64,000 bases of DNA from Trichoplax sp. H2 (taxonomy: Eukaryota > Placozoa > Uniplacotomia > Trichoplacea). Shown here in pieces: positions 1 to 13,702 of this stretch (the stretch's first letter is position 1; each line of letters opens with the position of its first letter). Made by a program: the position numbers and the translations under genes. The notes under the pieces are model-generated. The model saw only the letters and a list, made by a program, of their open reading frames with translations, was not told where the DNA came from and did not search any database. The stretch is taken from the NCBI GenBank assembly GCA_003344405.1, contig NOWV01000058.1, forward strand, positions 248,001 through 312,000. The letters run 5' to 3'.

Positions 1-695
1 GTAGATACCTAGCATAACTTATAGGACTAGAATATCGTAAACTTGCGCTTATCCCATTTGAAGTGTGATATAAAACGGATAGGATTGTTTCCCTCAACCA
101 AGACCAATAAAATACTATTAAGTAGCCATCATTCCTTCCTATTAGAAATACCTATATAGAACTCATGATAAAATAGAGAACAGAGCGTAACCTAGTTCCA
201 CAAGCTTTACCACTATCGACTCGTTACGACTAAACTTTAAAATAGGCACGGGCTATGACCTAACAAGCACGGACATATTATCCTCTGATTGAATCGGCTA
301 TCTCAAGATTGATCAAATAAATGCTGATTATTGTCGTAATCTTTCTAGTGCTACCATTACGTAATTACTCGCCATTTTAAAAATCGATCAGTCTTGTCAA
401 AATTTGAAGTAGCCTATATCTAATATACTTAGGTGATAAATAAATTGTTCTGAACCTATCCTTTACATTCAAAGTAGCAAGAATTCGACTAGTTATGCAC
501 CCAAATTTCTTTGCAACTGTGCTTTTAATATTTGTAGGTATGCCATCAAATTTGATTACTAGCCATCTATAATAGCCTCATTGCTACTACACTGACGTAC
601 TTTATTCTATGCAAACCATTACACCATCCAAAATAATCGAGGATCAATATTAATTTACTTGTTAAAGTTATGGTGATCTTGATTGAATTATCTAG

Positions 696-3600
696 ACAAC
701 AAGAACTGCCTTTGATGCAGCGGAATATAGTGTTAGAAGAAGATATCAAGATTTCTTATGGCTTCATACACGATTAACAGAAAATTTTCCATTAGTTATT
801 ATCCCTGTAAGACTGAAATATTTATTTAAAGTATAATGTCATTTCTTGTAGAAAATGGATGTGACATCACCCAATAATATTGATTCTAAATAGTTAATTG
901 TCGATATGTCTAGATATTTGAAATCGCTTTAATTTCAGTTCTTTCCATTGCTTTCTCATTCTTTTCAATCTAGCCATTACCTGAGAAACAAGTCCTTAAA
1001 CGTCTTGATCGCTTTACTCCAGAATTTATCCATTTAAGGCAATTAGCTTTAGAGAAATTTTTAGTAAGAGTGGCAAAACATGAAAAATTGACCAATTGCG
1101 ACGAATTAAAAACTTTCCTTACTGCTAAAGCTTGGGTAAAGATTTTTTTCTAATATATCCAGAATAGCGAATGGCTCAATTTGTATTTACATACAGTACT
1201 TTTCCAAATAATTAGAGCAACTTGTTTTCACTCCTCTATTAGGAACTAACCTCGGCTAAAAAGCAAACATCAGGCCTCATTAATAAAGTTGGTGGTAGAA
1301 TCGAGCAAGTCAAAAATTATGCTAGCTCCATCAAGATTAAAAATCGAAATATGGATTTTGTACTCATGCACGATTACGTTGTTAATTTATCCGAGAAATT
1401 AACACAAATAGATCGTATTTCTCAACGGATTAGTAAAGATCAATCTGGTAAGTCATAATAAAGATGTACTTTTATACTTAGAACGGATAAAAAGCATACA
1501 CTTGGTTAAAAATGAGTATTAGTTTGTTTAGCATTAGAAACGGTCTACATAAAATATTCTTGTGAAATTCCAACTTGAGTACCGCAGTGCTACACAGTTT
1601 TAAGAATACAGTAGTAAAAATAGATCTGAAAATCAATGATACCTAATATTAACTTTTAGTAAATATGAGCATGTTTCCTTAACTCAAATCGCTGATACTG
1701 TTATTATAGTTGAAATCCAAATAGTAGGACCAGTAGTTCTTAGAAATAGTGCGCAACAATAGTATAAGATTCCAACGTGTAAATTACAACTGCTAGACAA
1801 AATGTTAACAGGATTCCGAGACATAATTAGAGTATATCATGTTACATATGAAAAAATTCTTCAAGAAAAACTGATACTATTTTGCAATAACCTTATCGTG
1901 GTTTTAGTGGAAGCCTACTGATATTGTTGATCCTTTAGAAAATATTACTGTATTATTGAAATAATCAATAATATATATTTACAAATTTTCTGGAGGCGCA
2001 GTCCTTCGCTAATATCAAAATACTAAAGTATAAAATTGGGTAATCTATCTTGATCTACAAATACGTATACATCAAGAGTACTGAATACCAACGTAATAAT
2101 ATTTTTATTATAAGATACCCCTAGTAGATTGAAAACATTCTGCACAGCTTTTTACGGTTATTGTTAGCTAAATATGTTTGCTCACATTATAGTTTTAGAT
2201 CTTGGAAAGATGCGGTCCTCCTATAGTATTTACACATATATCAAAAGTACCATATACCTAAGCTAATGAGAACTTTCTGCTCAGCATTTTACAACTGCTG
2301 GCTGATATGCGATTATTCTTTTGATAGTATAGATCTTGTAAAGATACCTATAGTATTAAAATATCTGCCAAGTTATAAAATATGATATGATATTCTATCG
2401 TGTTCAATAATTATGCGTAACTATCAACATTACCGACATAATACTTGATATACAGTATTTATGTTATAAAATATCCCAAGTTCTATAAATTGAGAACATC
2501 CTTCTTAAGATTTCTAATACCTAAAATATGTCTGCTCATTCGATAGTTATAGACCTCACTAAGATGCGTCCCTCTTAGATCATCAACGGCGCATCAACAA
2601 TATTAGACATCAAAACTGATTTATAGTTTTTACAAGTTATGAAAAGTCTCTACGACCTGAGAGCATTTTACATAACCTTTGAAATGATCATCTGAGCTAT
2701 CTCTGCTTCCTTGACGGTTTTAAATCTGATAATAGATGTAATTCTCCTATAATATTCAATATTTACGAGTATAAAATAGACATTATACCGTAATCTGTCT
2801 TGTTCTAATAGATGCAAATATTGACAATATCGTCGTATATCAAAGCTAATTTACAGTATTTATATACGATAAAACGTTCGAAGTAGATAAAAAAAATTGG
2901 CTATTTAGCTGAGCTAAATCTATTGTAATTGCTATTCAAGAATCGAAGTAGTGATACCTAAATTACAGTAGAAGACGTAAAAATGTGGTATTTCAATATC
3001 GTCTTTTAGTTTCCGACCCATTATTATTCCCGTCCAATATGATAGTAAGTTAGCTTTGATACCAATTGTACTAAATAGAAATCTACACTTTAGCTAAACT
3101 CAATTTATTGTAATTGCTTTTGAAGCATTAGAGTATTAATGCCTAAGTTAGAGAACATAAATATGTAGTATTCTAATATTATCCATAAGTTTCCAACTCA
3201 TGATTATTCCCATCTAATATGATAGTAAATTAACTTTGATACCGATTGCTATAATATACATCATTAATAAAAAAAATGATGTCATTTAACGTTGCATAGA
3301 CAGATAAAATTACAAATTTAACCGCAATGTCAAAATGATTTAGTTATAGTGAGAATAATTTTGCACTGCTAATATAAAGCTTTATCTAGATTGGGTTATG
3401 GTTTTCTGTCACTCAACATTAAATACTGGCGATATCATCAGTTTATAGAAAAATTTTTAGCACCTTGTATATGTTGTATGCTCCAAATTATGTAAATATC
3501 ATCTTAAAACTTTTAAATTTCATATATTAAAACATTATACAAATTAGATCTCATGGATCAACAATCTGAATATGCACCTGTTTTCCTAAATTGGGCTAAT

Positions 3601-4938
3601 TCTGAACATCGTTTAGCGGATTCGTTAACCGCTCTTTCTAAATGCGTAGACAAGAATAACAAAGCATTAAAAGAATTGGTATAGTCAACAATTTGATACT
3701 TTCTATTTCTATAGTTAAACATTTTTACTTTCTCGTAGCTGTTAAATAGATATTAATTAGATATTACGAACAAAAGTATGTTAAACTCTACAAAATTTCT
3801 TATAGGTTGAAAGCAGAGATGAAAAATTTGGTGAAAATTTACATGAATATGTATTATTTACCGAATCTATCAAAGTAATGAAGTATTATAATTAAATTAA
3901 CATTTTTTTGATTTAGATAATTCTTAAATAGTTGTAATCTCGTTACTATATCTACTTTAAGCTTCCTCCAGATAACATTGTTGCGGTAGAAAACATAATT
4001 TAAAATGAATAATTCCGGTTGTTTGACTATACTTAACCAGACTACATTGAGGAAAAGAGACCGAATTCAAGTTCAGCATGACCAACTTGTCGAACAAGTA
4101 GCTAGGAAGACAGAAAATAAGCGAAGAGTAATGCGAATATAAGAACTATCTACGTCTCGCTATAGGAGATCAGTTTCAAACTAGTTTGTTAAAAAAATGT
4201 ATTAGTAAAGCTGATGCCAACTAATTTACTTCAAATTACTATCATTAGATGCTTGAAAACCCAAATGCTGTTACTATCAGCACGCTTTTTGCAAAAGATA
4301 CTGAAACAAATAAGCAAACACGCATAGAAAAAGTGGATTATCGCATTGATGAAGTATGTTAAAATATAAAATAAAGGCTATTCAATATTGTACAATTACT
4401 CCAAAACTATGCTATTTAGTTGCCGTAGACTTTCTAAATAGCCAAATTATGGATAAGGCATTTAAGCTCTGAGTTTAGTATCAGTATGATATATCGATAC
4501 CATAAAAAGTATACGAGAAACTTGAAAGAATTAAACGGAAAATAGCGCTTATAGCCAAAGTCATTGCTTATGAATCTAACGGTATAAAATTGGTCTATAG
4601 TTAAATAAACAGGTTGATGCATCAGGAGAAAAAATGCGTGATGCCGATGATACAGTCAAGGCAGAATATGATAAATGGAATGAAACCAAACGTTCCGATT
4701 TGAAAGCGACATTTATCGATTTTGCTGATCGAAATATCGTCTACTTTCAAAAGGTGAGCCAAATAGGATAATCTATGGAACAATTTGAATATTATAGCAT
4801 AGAATAAGTAGAATAAACGTTTATACTCTTTTAATATGCAAATCTATTTTCGTACCATCATCCTAATAGTGCCTTAAAGCTTGGCAAGATGCGCTATCGG
4901 TTTTACAAGAATGCGATCCTAAATCAGCGAAATCTTAA
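696..4938 (+). CDS. SNX30: Sorting nexin SNX7/SNX30 homologue (5' partial)
   Basis: Exons, joined by phase: 696-806, 974-1135, 1243-1447, 3548-3678, 3806-3874, 4041-4127, 4249-4353, 4613-4753, 4870-4938 (stop). The first two exons are the second half of a PX domain, with the phosphoinositide-binding signature [12 protein letters not shown] and then PLPEKQ. The remaining seven form a BAR-type helical region ending in [17 protein letters not shown], which is the family's usual C-terminus. About 360 residues are seen; the N-terminal tail and the first PX strands (roughly 80-100 residues) were not found in bases 1-695 and may lie outside the window. SNX7/30 proteins pair with SNX4 on endosomal membranes in recycling and autophagy traffic (family knowledge). 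The block [15 protein letters not shown] favours SNX7/SNX30 over SNX4; SNX7 and SNX30 are vertebrate duplicates, so the symbol stands for the pair. The third intron (1448-3547) is unusually long and holds degenerate repeats. Confidence 0.92.
2100..3255. repeat. Degenerate tandem repeats in the SNX7/30 intron
   Basis: Two families are visible in the 2.1 kb intron. Between about 2100 and 2890, a block carrying variants of GAGAACATTCTGCTCAG followed by a run to AAGATGCG recurs at roughly 2130, 2265, 2490 and 2655. Between about 2899 and 3255, a unit of about 180 bases occurs twice, each containing CCAATATGATAGTAA or a close variant and a run to TTTGATACC. The copies are diverged. No coding potential was seen. 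Confidence 0.6.
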
Positions 4939-6787
4939 TATCAGTGTACATGAGTTCCTACTTAACACAAGTTTCATATTATTTAGATAGAATGATCAGA
5001 TATTTATCACTTGTTGCAGTTGATAAATGAAGTAATAGTTTTTACTATTTGCCTCAACTTAATCTACTCGTATCAAATTAATCATTTGCAATTAAACTCT
5101 ATGTGTTATAGTAAGTCTATGATTATCATTGCAATTTACATGGAAGATGAAATAACCATAAATAATGATAATGATAACATGATATATTGTCTGTCTGTAA
5201 CACTAACTAATGAAGTAATATTATTACGAATTCATCTCTAGTAATTTAGTTTTGTTATTAATATTATTCTTTTACTTTGTGGTCTATCGAAATAAAAATA
5301 TCAATCTTTCCGTAAATATCTGAGTCTCATTTCAAAGCTGTAGGAATAAGCTCATATGGCTGTGCCTATACCTGAACATGTACTTTAATTAAAGATTGGT
5401 ATTTAATAGTCTATAGTCGACATTACCTTACTACTATTTTGCTTACTATATTATCGAAAACATTTTTTGAGTTTTATTTTACGGTATTCTTATAGTTATA
5501 ATCTTGCCCTTCTATATCCTTCAATGACCGACCGAAAAACGTTTGTAATTGAATTTAGTGCTTTTAACGTAAAAAATCTTTTTTCCTTTATATTAAAGTA
5601 AATAGGTAGAAAATTACTTTACAATTTAGGTTTTCACTAGTAGACACTAATATGACGATATTGAATGGAGTAAAAGTGAACAGCTCGCTTCTCAAAGAAC
5701 TAAAAAAATTAAAAAATGATTTTCCTTGGTAATTAGGATTAAAGTAAATGAGCAATATTGTACGCGTACGTGGTTGAATGATTACCAACCTTGCTTTCAG
5801 TTGGTAAATGGCAATAACGCTTTTAACTATAGGATAGCATCGTAAAACCATGCCATCATTTTATACTGCATTCTGTGTTGGTGCCTAACATATGGAGTAT
5901 ATATAGAGCTTACTGTAGTACTAGATCGCTGATATATCCATATCTTTCTGCATGTAATCGTTGATATCGAAATTATTCACCATTTACTTTAAAAGAAATA
6001 ACTTTATTGCTTTGATTGAGAATTAAATTATAGCCATTTGCTATTAATGGTATATTTATATAGTAGTATAATGTACAGTAGAGTCTTACACATACAGCAG
6101 ATAATCTAGCTATGCGATCTTCGGAAGTATCAAATCACGCATGTCAAAGATTGATTCTACTGGAAGCGGAAGCAGTCTAGGAGGGTTCTATATGAAAATT
6201 AAAGCAACTGTTAAATCAGAAAAATAAGGGTAGCTATACACAAAATTTGTAAGCTGAACTAATTCACATTTTTATAAAATCTTTTTATAAAAATGACCAT
6301 TAGGCAAAGGTCAAAATTAAGCCCAATCTCATGCCTATAGTCGCACAAAACGATCTAAATAGAGCATGGTATAAATAGATAACGTAAAGAAATACTGCAA
6401 TGAACACACAAAATTGGAATCATTGTCACAATATTCTGAAAAATGATTGCCAAATAGATATTCTATTACATTACAATTATATCGCAGAACACATTTTAAT
6501 GATATGTACCTGCACTAAATGATTATCAAAGTATCAAACACTGTTTTGTATCATAACATATAATATTAATATCGATGAGCATTCATCTTTCGCTATAGTA
6601 ACCTAGTTAACCTGGATAGATTTATTATATACACTGCTGCATTGTTGGTACAATCACGTAATGATAGAAGATTATTACTCATAGTTATGCAATGCATGCA
6701 TACAGTAGGTTAAATTGCCCATGCAATTTTTTATGCTTTAAATTTATACGAAAGAATAGTAATTACAATATCGTCGGATATACTTAT
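4939..6787. other. Intergenic stretch between two convergent genes
   Basis: This is AT-rich sequence between the stop codon of the SNX7/30 gene and the stop codon of the CCDC24 gene on the opposite strand. It must hold both 3' UTRs. Short open frames occur on both strands (5011-5241 on +, 5588-5851 on -), but they lack flanking splice sites, conserved motifs or a coding-like composition, so I did not call them. No RNA gene or clear repeat was seen. Confidence 0.6.
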
Positions 6788-9700
6788 TTAAGCAGAATAC
6801 TGCCGATCTCTACTTGCAAGGAAAGATTTGCTAGTTGGGTCATATTTTAGGTGATCCATTAGTACAGGAGTCGTTTGATTACCATCGCTTAAGGCCTTTT
6901 TGTCGCAGTCTTTAGGGTCGAAATATACTGCTAATTTACGACGAGAGCCAGCACTATTTGATTTCACCGTTGCCTTCGGTCTAGTCGCAGGAGGCCGAGG
7001 TGCAATGTTAGCTGGTAGTTTGTTTGATGTAGACCTTGTCAATTTATTGATATTTCCATCAGCCGTTGCATTAGTAATCTTGACTAATTCCATCTTATGA
7101 GATAAATCGCTGCCATCATTTTTTGTTTTATTGATTGAATGGAGCCTTCTAGGTATAGAGGCTGGTTTGGAAAGAGGATCCACGTTTCTACGATAAATAT
7201 ATATTAAATTTGTTAATTAATGACAGTGAAAAGAATCCATGCCCAAGTGTGATAATATTTTCCTTGACAGTATAAATTTCTTACTTTATTGTTTTGTCTG
7301 GAATAGGAGGTTTACCAACAGTACTTAATACCGATCTTTCCAGCTGTGTTCCAAACTTTCTCAATTCTGACGACGTTAAATATATATATTATTATGCTCC
7401 GGAAATATCGAAAGATAACGTATTCAATGTATCGAAACTGAGGTGGTTATTTTACCACTTAAAGTTGGTTCCGTTGGTATGGAATTTGTTTCATGCTGGA
7501 AACTGGACTCATCTTCTAGACATGACTTGATGGTATCAAATTATGAGTAAGTTTGAGGTAACACTTTTAACATCCTCTACACTACTAGTAGTATTTATAA
7601 TCAGTGGCATACACAATGTTTTTTCTAAAATGTCTTTCATGATAGAATATTGGCTATTATTTAAGACATGAGTACTTACTTGCAGGTATTCTATATCACC
7701 TTTTAAACTTTCATATTCTTCCTCTAGTAAATTTCTATAATAATTTTAGTAAAATGCAAATAAATTACATCATATAGTGATATGCAGTGGACTTGGTACT
7801 TGTAATAGTATTTTTAAATATATCTGTCTGTTCTTCATTGGGGAAATTAGTGTATGCCCATAAACTGGTCAAATTTTTTACCTTAAAGCTTCAGCGATAG
7901 AGTCAATATCAGTTATATTTACGCGGTCGCTGATTGATTTTACTTCGTCATCCAACATTGAATTAGCAGCAGATGATCTACATATACAGCATATGGTATG
8001 CAATAGCGAGCGGTTGGTTAATTTTTACTTTTTCCAAGGTGTAAGTTGACAAAAGGTTTGCCAATTATAGGCATTCTAGGTAGAGAAAAAGTCTGTTACC
8101 GTCCACTACATGATGATTGAACTACTGGTACTTCGCGATTATCAAGGCTGCTGCAAGCAGATTGGGGACGGCTTAAAGGTGAAACTTGATTTTCTGTATG
8201 ATGTTAAATACAATCGTATGGTAAAAAAGGTTGCTTATATAGCAAGATCACTTCTGTATGTAAATACACGATAAACCTTTCCAAGCAGTCAATAATTACA
8301 AATTGAACATTTTTCAACAGTTTAAGCAAACCTCTCGGTTGGGTAACGTAACTGACAATATGCTTATAATCTTGTAACATATCCTGCTTGTGCCTAAGTA
8401 AGAAATTAAAAATAATGAAAGTATGAGAGATATTCGTACTATGCCGATCCATTAGCGTTAAACTTGTTACAATTATCGATAGTCTGGTCTACGATACAGA
8501 TCTCGTTTTAATATACTATCGATTATGTTAAAGAAATATTTAGTAGGATGAAGTCAGCACAGAGATTAATCCATGACTTACGCCATATCATCTTTCTGTT
8601 TGAGTATATCAAGCAACATAGTAATTTCTTGTTTTAATCTATTTCTTAATTCGGGAGGTTCAGGTAATAATTTAGTTGGATTTTCAGCTATGAAATGAAC
8701 GAAATGATAGAATGATATGTATGAGTGCAACCATTCTACACAACTGTTAGTATATTGGATATATCAATGATGAGAGGTTTGTATAGAATCTTACGCAAAG
8801 CACATTGTAGGTCAAGTATCTTAGAAGAAAATGGGTTGTATATTAAGAGTTTGCCTTACCTACTAAGCTATCCGTTTGTTGTCTCAAGTCACGCCATATA
8901 TCTAATAGATATTCTGCCTATAAAAAACAATTGAAGATGTATGAAAATATATTATGTGAGCTTTGAGATGGTGTCACAGACTACTTCCTGACAAGTTTAC
9001 TAGTCTAACGTAAAGCGCTAACTTTGAGTTGCTTCTACAGATTACTTACCTAATTTGCCGAAAGATCAAGTAAGACTATAGTACTGCTACTATAACGCCT
9101 AAGAAGTACCCTTCGAATAAGCTCACAACTATACTATAACATTGTTAGCAACAATACTTTCTTAAACTCTAAAATTTAGGCAACGTCGTGCCGTAATAGA
9201 TGGATATTGCAGTTCTTGGGTATAGTATACCGTAAGTTACAGGTTAGACCAAGTATTAGCTAGTATTGAAATATCAATTTTAACCAGCTATTTAAGTAAA
9301 TAGTTATGATACGCGTACCATGCATTTGGAGTTGCAATAGAATACTATAAATCATGGTTTGCAGACATCACTATCATGATATGACACTATCATACAAAAT
9401 AGAAATATTATACTCGTACAGTTAATTCATTTATGTGATATGGACCTGTATGGTAGGTTGTAGGCTAGAGCAAGCTTTGGCGATGAAAAATACTGATTGG
9501 ACGGGTTTTTATGTGGCTAGTTATCATACGCAGACTACGCATTTGGAATTGCAATAGGATGCTGTAGATCATTGTCTGCAGGTATCAGTCTCATGATGAG
9601 ATTTAATATAATGATACAAGGTAGAGCTAGTACTGTATGTACAATGAATTTATTCCTCAGGCTCGTCTAACTTGGCATTCAAATATCCATCCAATAGGCT

Positions 9701-10323
9701 TTTATACAATTATCATACTAGATATGCCTACCATACATGTGGAGTTGTAGTAGAGTACTTTGGATAAATATCATGGTCTGCAGGCCTACGATTGGATTTA
9801 TCAGATGCGTACGAGTATAGTAGGTTCTAAGCTAGGCCAAGCTTTGACGTTGAAATATCGATCAATCAAGGCTTTTTGATAGGAGTAGTCGATGTTTTGA
9901 ATATATGGACTATGACTTTGGAGTTGCAATTCGTAAAATACTCGTTCTATAGAAATTTGTCAGCAGGCTTCCAACCTTACGCTATAAATTACACAACTGG
10001 CGCTAGAGAGATTGTAGCCTCTCTATCAAACACTGCAATTCGTCTCTAATGATTACAGGGTAGAAGAGTATTGAAGTTCACCAAGATTGTCTACGAACAC
10101 TGGTGATCCTGTACTAAAAAGGCTTGTAACGAAGACGAGTCAATATATGGACAAAGTGGTATACTGTATGTTTTACCTCTTGGCGTATTTCTTCCACTTG
10201 CTGTGTCAACGATCGGCCGATGATGCTGGTAATTTCATCAATCTCACTAGCCGGTGCTACTGATTGAATAACTTGCCACGCAGAGCTAGCTAATTGGAAG
10301 GGTGTATTGATTGGAGAAGTCAT
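6788..10323 (-). CDS. CCDC24: CCDC24 homologue (coiled-coil protein)
   Basis: Exons on the minus strand, from the start: 10323-10177, 8901-8860, 8687-8582, 8393-8300, 8184-8100 (5' edge uncertain), 7977-7882, 7734-7680, 7525-7456, 7366-7285, 7197-6788 (stop). Recognition rests on a series of blocks in the same order as vertebrate CCDC24: an N-terminal helix AWQVIQSVAPASEIDEI, then LLPEPPELRNRLKQEIT, then VKSISDRVNITDIDSI, then LLEEEYESLKGDIEYLQSC, then EPTLSELRKF. The C-terminal 130 residues are basic and rich in Pro, Ser and Thr, with no known domain. Phase shows that at least one small exon is missing between 10177 and 8901, and the 8300/8184 junction is unresolved. CCDC24 has no established biochemical role; it is usually found in ciliated lineages (inference). 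The start was chosen as the ATG at 10323, which opens the conserved helix. Confidence 0.82.
9230..9990. repeat. About 200-base degenerate tandem repeat
   Basis: Four diverged copies of a unit containing CATTTGGAGTTGCAATAGA (or close) followed by ATCATGGTCTGCAG (or close) start near 9310, 9525, 9715 and 9895. They lie inside the first large intron of the minus-strand CCDC24 gene. Copies differ by many substitutions and small indels, so the array is old. Confidence 0.65.
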
Positions 10324-11144
10324 ATTGAAGTTAAATCTTGATGACGATTAGCATGATCATTATATTATTATTTAATTGATTGCGTCGATTGCTGTAGTGT
10401 AAAACTACTGGAAAAGCGTTTTATCGCTTGGTATGTAGACACGCCATTGACCAATTTGCTGACCAAGCCGATAGTGCGATCATGCTATACAATCCAAGAC
10501 CTATCGTGGATTACTATAAAGGGAAAATAGAGTAGGAATAAATGTGATAGTTCATCTTATGTCGACTTAAATTGGATGTTATTGGCGAATGGCGTAGACT
10601 GGGCTAATTAGTCCAGGTCGTTTTTAGCGCTAGCTTACTTGGCGATGGTTACTATGGAAATTTCGTCTTGATAGAAATGAACGGTAGTTACTCAGTCAAG
10701 CCAATATGGCCAATAGTAATGGCTTAGCATGGGTAAAAGTGCTTGACATTGCTAGGGTTGCTATACAAATCGTGTCATAATGGAGTGTCTTGGTTTGTAA
10801 AAGAGCTCATGTCACCCATGGTACAGTATGTATCAGTATGAAAACAGGTGTAAGCATACCATTGAGCGACATTCATTTTGCGCGCAATAGGAACTGTATG
10901 TAGTCGACAAGAGGTAAGAGGACTGGCAGAAAAAAACTATTTTACTGGTAAGGTTATTATTGTTCACTAGCAAGATACGATGAAATGTATAGCGACATGG
11001 AGATACAATACTGCAGAGTAGGAATAGACAGTACTGTATTTCTTGATTAAACCCGATTTAGGCCAAAGACTGTACCATTATTCATTTATTCAGCTGATGT
11101 AGCACTACATTGTACTACAGTAAAATCAGTTTCCTGTAGCAATA

Positions 11145-11745
11145 TGTGTAAAATAAATGTCGTATCATTTCTTGGCGTTATACTGCAAACAACACCTAAA
11201 CTACGACATGTGTTTTTTATCTAGGTCTACTGTGAATGACTAGTTAGTGCTAGTTTAAAGGGTTTGTGTAAAATAAATGGCGTATCATTTCTTGGTGTTA
11301 TACTGCAAACAACGCCTAAACTACGACATGTGTTTTCCATCTAGGTCTACTGTGAATGACTAGTTCGTGCTAGTTTAAAGGGCTTGTGTAAAATAAATGG
11401 CGTATCATTTCTTGGTGTTATACTGCAAACAACGCCTAAATTACGACATGTGTTTTCCATCTAGGTCTACTGCGAATGACCCAGTTAGTGCTAGCTTGAA
11501 GCGCCTGTGTAAAATAAATGTCGTATCATTTCTTGGCGTTATACTGCAAACAACGCCTAAACTACGACATGTGTTTTCCATCTAGGTCTACTGTGAATGA
11601 CTAGTTCGTGCTAGTTTAAAGGGCTTGTGTAAAATAAATGTCGTATCATTTCTTAGTGTTACACTGCAAACAATACCTAAACTACGACATGTGTTTTCCA
11701 TCTAGGTCTACTGTGAATGACTAGTTCGTGCTAGCTTGAAGCGCT
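11145..11745. repeat. 120-base satellite, five copies
   Basis: Five tandem units of 120-121 bases begin at 11145, 11265, 11385, 11506 and 11626. Each starts TGTGTAAAATAAATG and contains a run to CATCTAGGTCTACTG. Copies are about 90-95% alike by eye. A sixth, separated copy lies at about 11999-12110. In several units the arms ATGTCGTA and TACGACAT form an inverted repeat about 37 bases apart; units two and three carry a mismatch in the first arm. Confidence 0.92.
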
Positions 11746-12499
11746 TGTGTTGCTTGCTTTGATGCAAGCGTTGATGGTCAGCACTAGTCAGTATCCTGCA
11801 GGTGAAATCGAAGAATAAGTTAATAACAGGGGTTACTATACTGAAGAGATTTTCTCTCTTTTCCTAGTTCCTGACAAAGATCTTATTTTGTGTATGAAAT
11901 AGGACACATATTGACATTGTTGTTTGGATGGGGATCTGTTAGTGAAAGCGAACGGCTATTTTGCTTGGAAAACAACAACAATAATAACGTAACCCAAATT
12001 GTGTAAAATAGATGTCGTATTATTCCTTGGTGTTATACTACAAACGACGCTTAAATTACGACATGTGTTTTCCATCTAGGTCTACTGTGGATAACTAGCG
12101 CTTGTTCAGCTTGCTTGATGCATGCGTTGGGCGTTGCTATCATACACACGATAGGACGCACACTCAATCACAATCTACAGTGTACTGTCGACATAACTGT
12201 CCAAGTGTCCATAGGAAAGCTTGCATTAGGATCGAACAGACGCCGGACCAGATCAGACCAGACAGAAGCAAGAAAGGTCGTTGATTAGTCTAAGTAAGAA
12301 GAGAAAAATCTATCATACACTGGCTAGTACAGTAGAACCTCATGGGAATCTGTGTCATGTCATACTCTACCATCTTGCACCATCAGCTAAAACAGTTATA
12401 GATAGGCGCTAATGGTAAAAAACAGTCAAAGATAGGCGCTAATGGTAAAAAAATAGTCAATGATAGGCGCTAGCATGATCCACTCGATCGCGATCGCTT

Positions 12500-13345
12500 C
12501 TCTACCACTGTGAGACCGGACGGATGGAAGAAAACAGTCAATGACGGACGGGCGTTAGTACAGTATAGTACACTGGGCATGGCTGTGGGACCGGACGGAT
12601 GGAAGTAAGGTCGCATCGACTGCAAGAGTCTGAGTTGGAGTTGTATGACAGTACGATCTGACACGGCTAGGTAAAACACTCTATTTCGGGCGTTAGTATG
12701 AGACACTGGATAGCGATCGATTTTGCACGCCTGTCGGACCGGACGGATGGAAGCAAGGTCGCATCGACTGCAGTAGTCTGAGTTAGACTAGTATCAATGT
12801 ACGATCTTATACGGCTAGCTAAAACAGTCAATGACGGGCTTTAGTATGAGACACTGGATAGCCTTCGATTTTCCACGCCTGTCGGACCGGACGGATGGAA
12901 GCAAGGTCGCATCGACAGCAGTGGTCTGAGTTAGGATAGTATGACTGTACGATCCTACGTGGCTAGCTAAAACAGTCAATGACGAGCTTGAGTATGAGAC
13001 ACTGGATAGCGATCGATTTCCACGCCTGTCGGACCAGACGGATGGAAGCAAGGTCGCATCAGCTAGTCTGACTGTAGGATCTTGCTCTGCCAGGTAAAAC
13101 AGTCAATGACGGACTTGAGTATGAGACACTGGATAGCCATCGATTTCCACGTCTGTCGGACCGGACGGATGGAAGCAAGGTCGCATCGACTCAAGTAGTC
13201 TGAGTTAGAATAGTACGACTGTACGATCTTACATGGCTAGCTAAAACATTGAATGACGAGCTTGAGTATGAGACACTGGATAGCCATCGATTTCCACACC
13301 TGTCGGACAGGACGGACGGAAGAAAGGTCGCATAGACTCCAGTAG
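12500..13345. repeat. About 145-base GC-richer satellite
   Basis: The core CCGGACGGATGG (or one mismatch) recurs near 12518, 12591, 12740, 12889, 13034, 13160 and 13306, giving a main spacing of about 145-149 bases with one short 73-base and one 126-base unit. Other shared blocks are GAGACACTGGATAGC and CAAGGTCGCATCGAC. The array is clearly more GC-rich than its surroundings. Open frames on the minus strand here (for example 12815-13051 and 13191-13391) simply reread the repeat. Confidence 0.9.
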
Positions 13346-13702
13346 TCTGACTGGACGGATCTGAGTTCCAAGTATTGAAATCGCTGCGCACTCTTGGTCA
13401 AAAGAGTGTTTCATGAATATTGGTATCCGACACAGTATAGCCGAGTCGATTGGCCCACCTTGGTATCCTACACACACTAGCAAACGGTACCGAGTGGAGC
13501 AACGACTAGGACGGCTGGTCGGACAGGACGGACTGACTGAGTCGACTCAGTCAGTTCATTGGGTTGGTAATTTTATCCAGTCCACCATCGTCAATATTTG
13601 TTGGCGATTTCCTGCAGGTTCTTGGTTGATTTTTCCCACTCTTCTATTCGTCTCTATTGGATAAGATTTTAGTTGATCGCAGGCCGATAAAGCCATTACA
13701 AG

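Larger units (their letters stand above)
10324..13702. other. Repeat-rich spacer between two divergent genes
   Basis: The stretch separates the start codons of CCDC24 (minus) and FCHO (plus), so it should contain both promoters; no specific promoter motif was recognisable. Bases 10324-11140 look unique and non-coding. From 11145 to about 13345 there are two tandem-repeat families, described separately. The short open frames here follow the repeat period and are not counted as genes. Confidence 0.6.
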
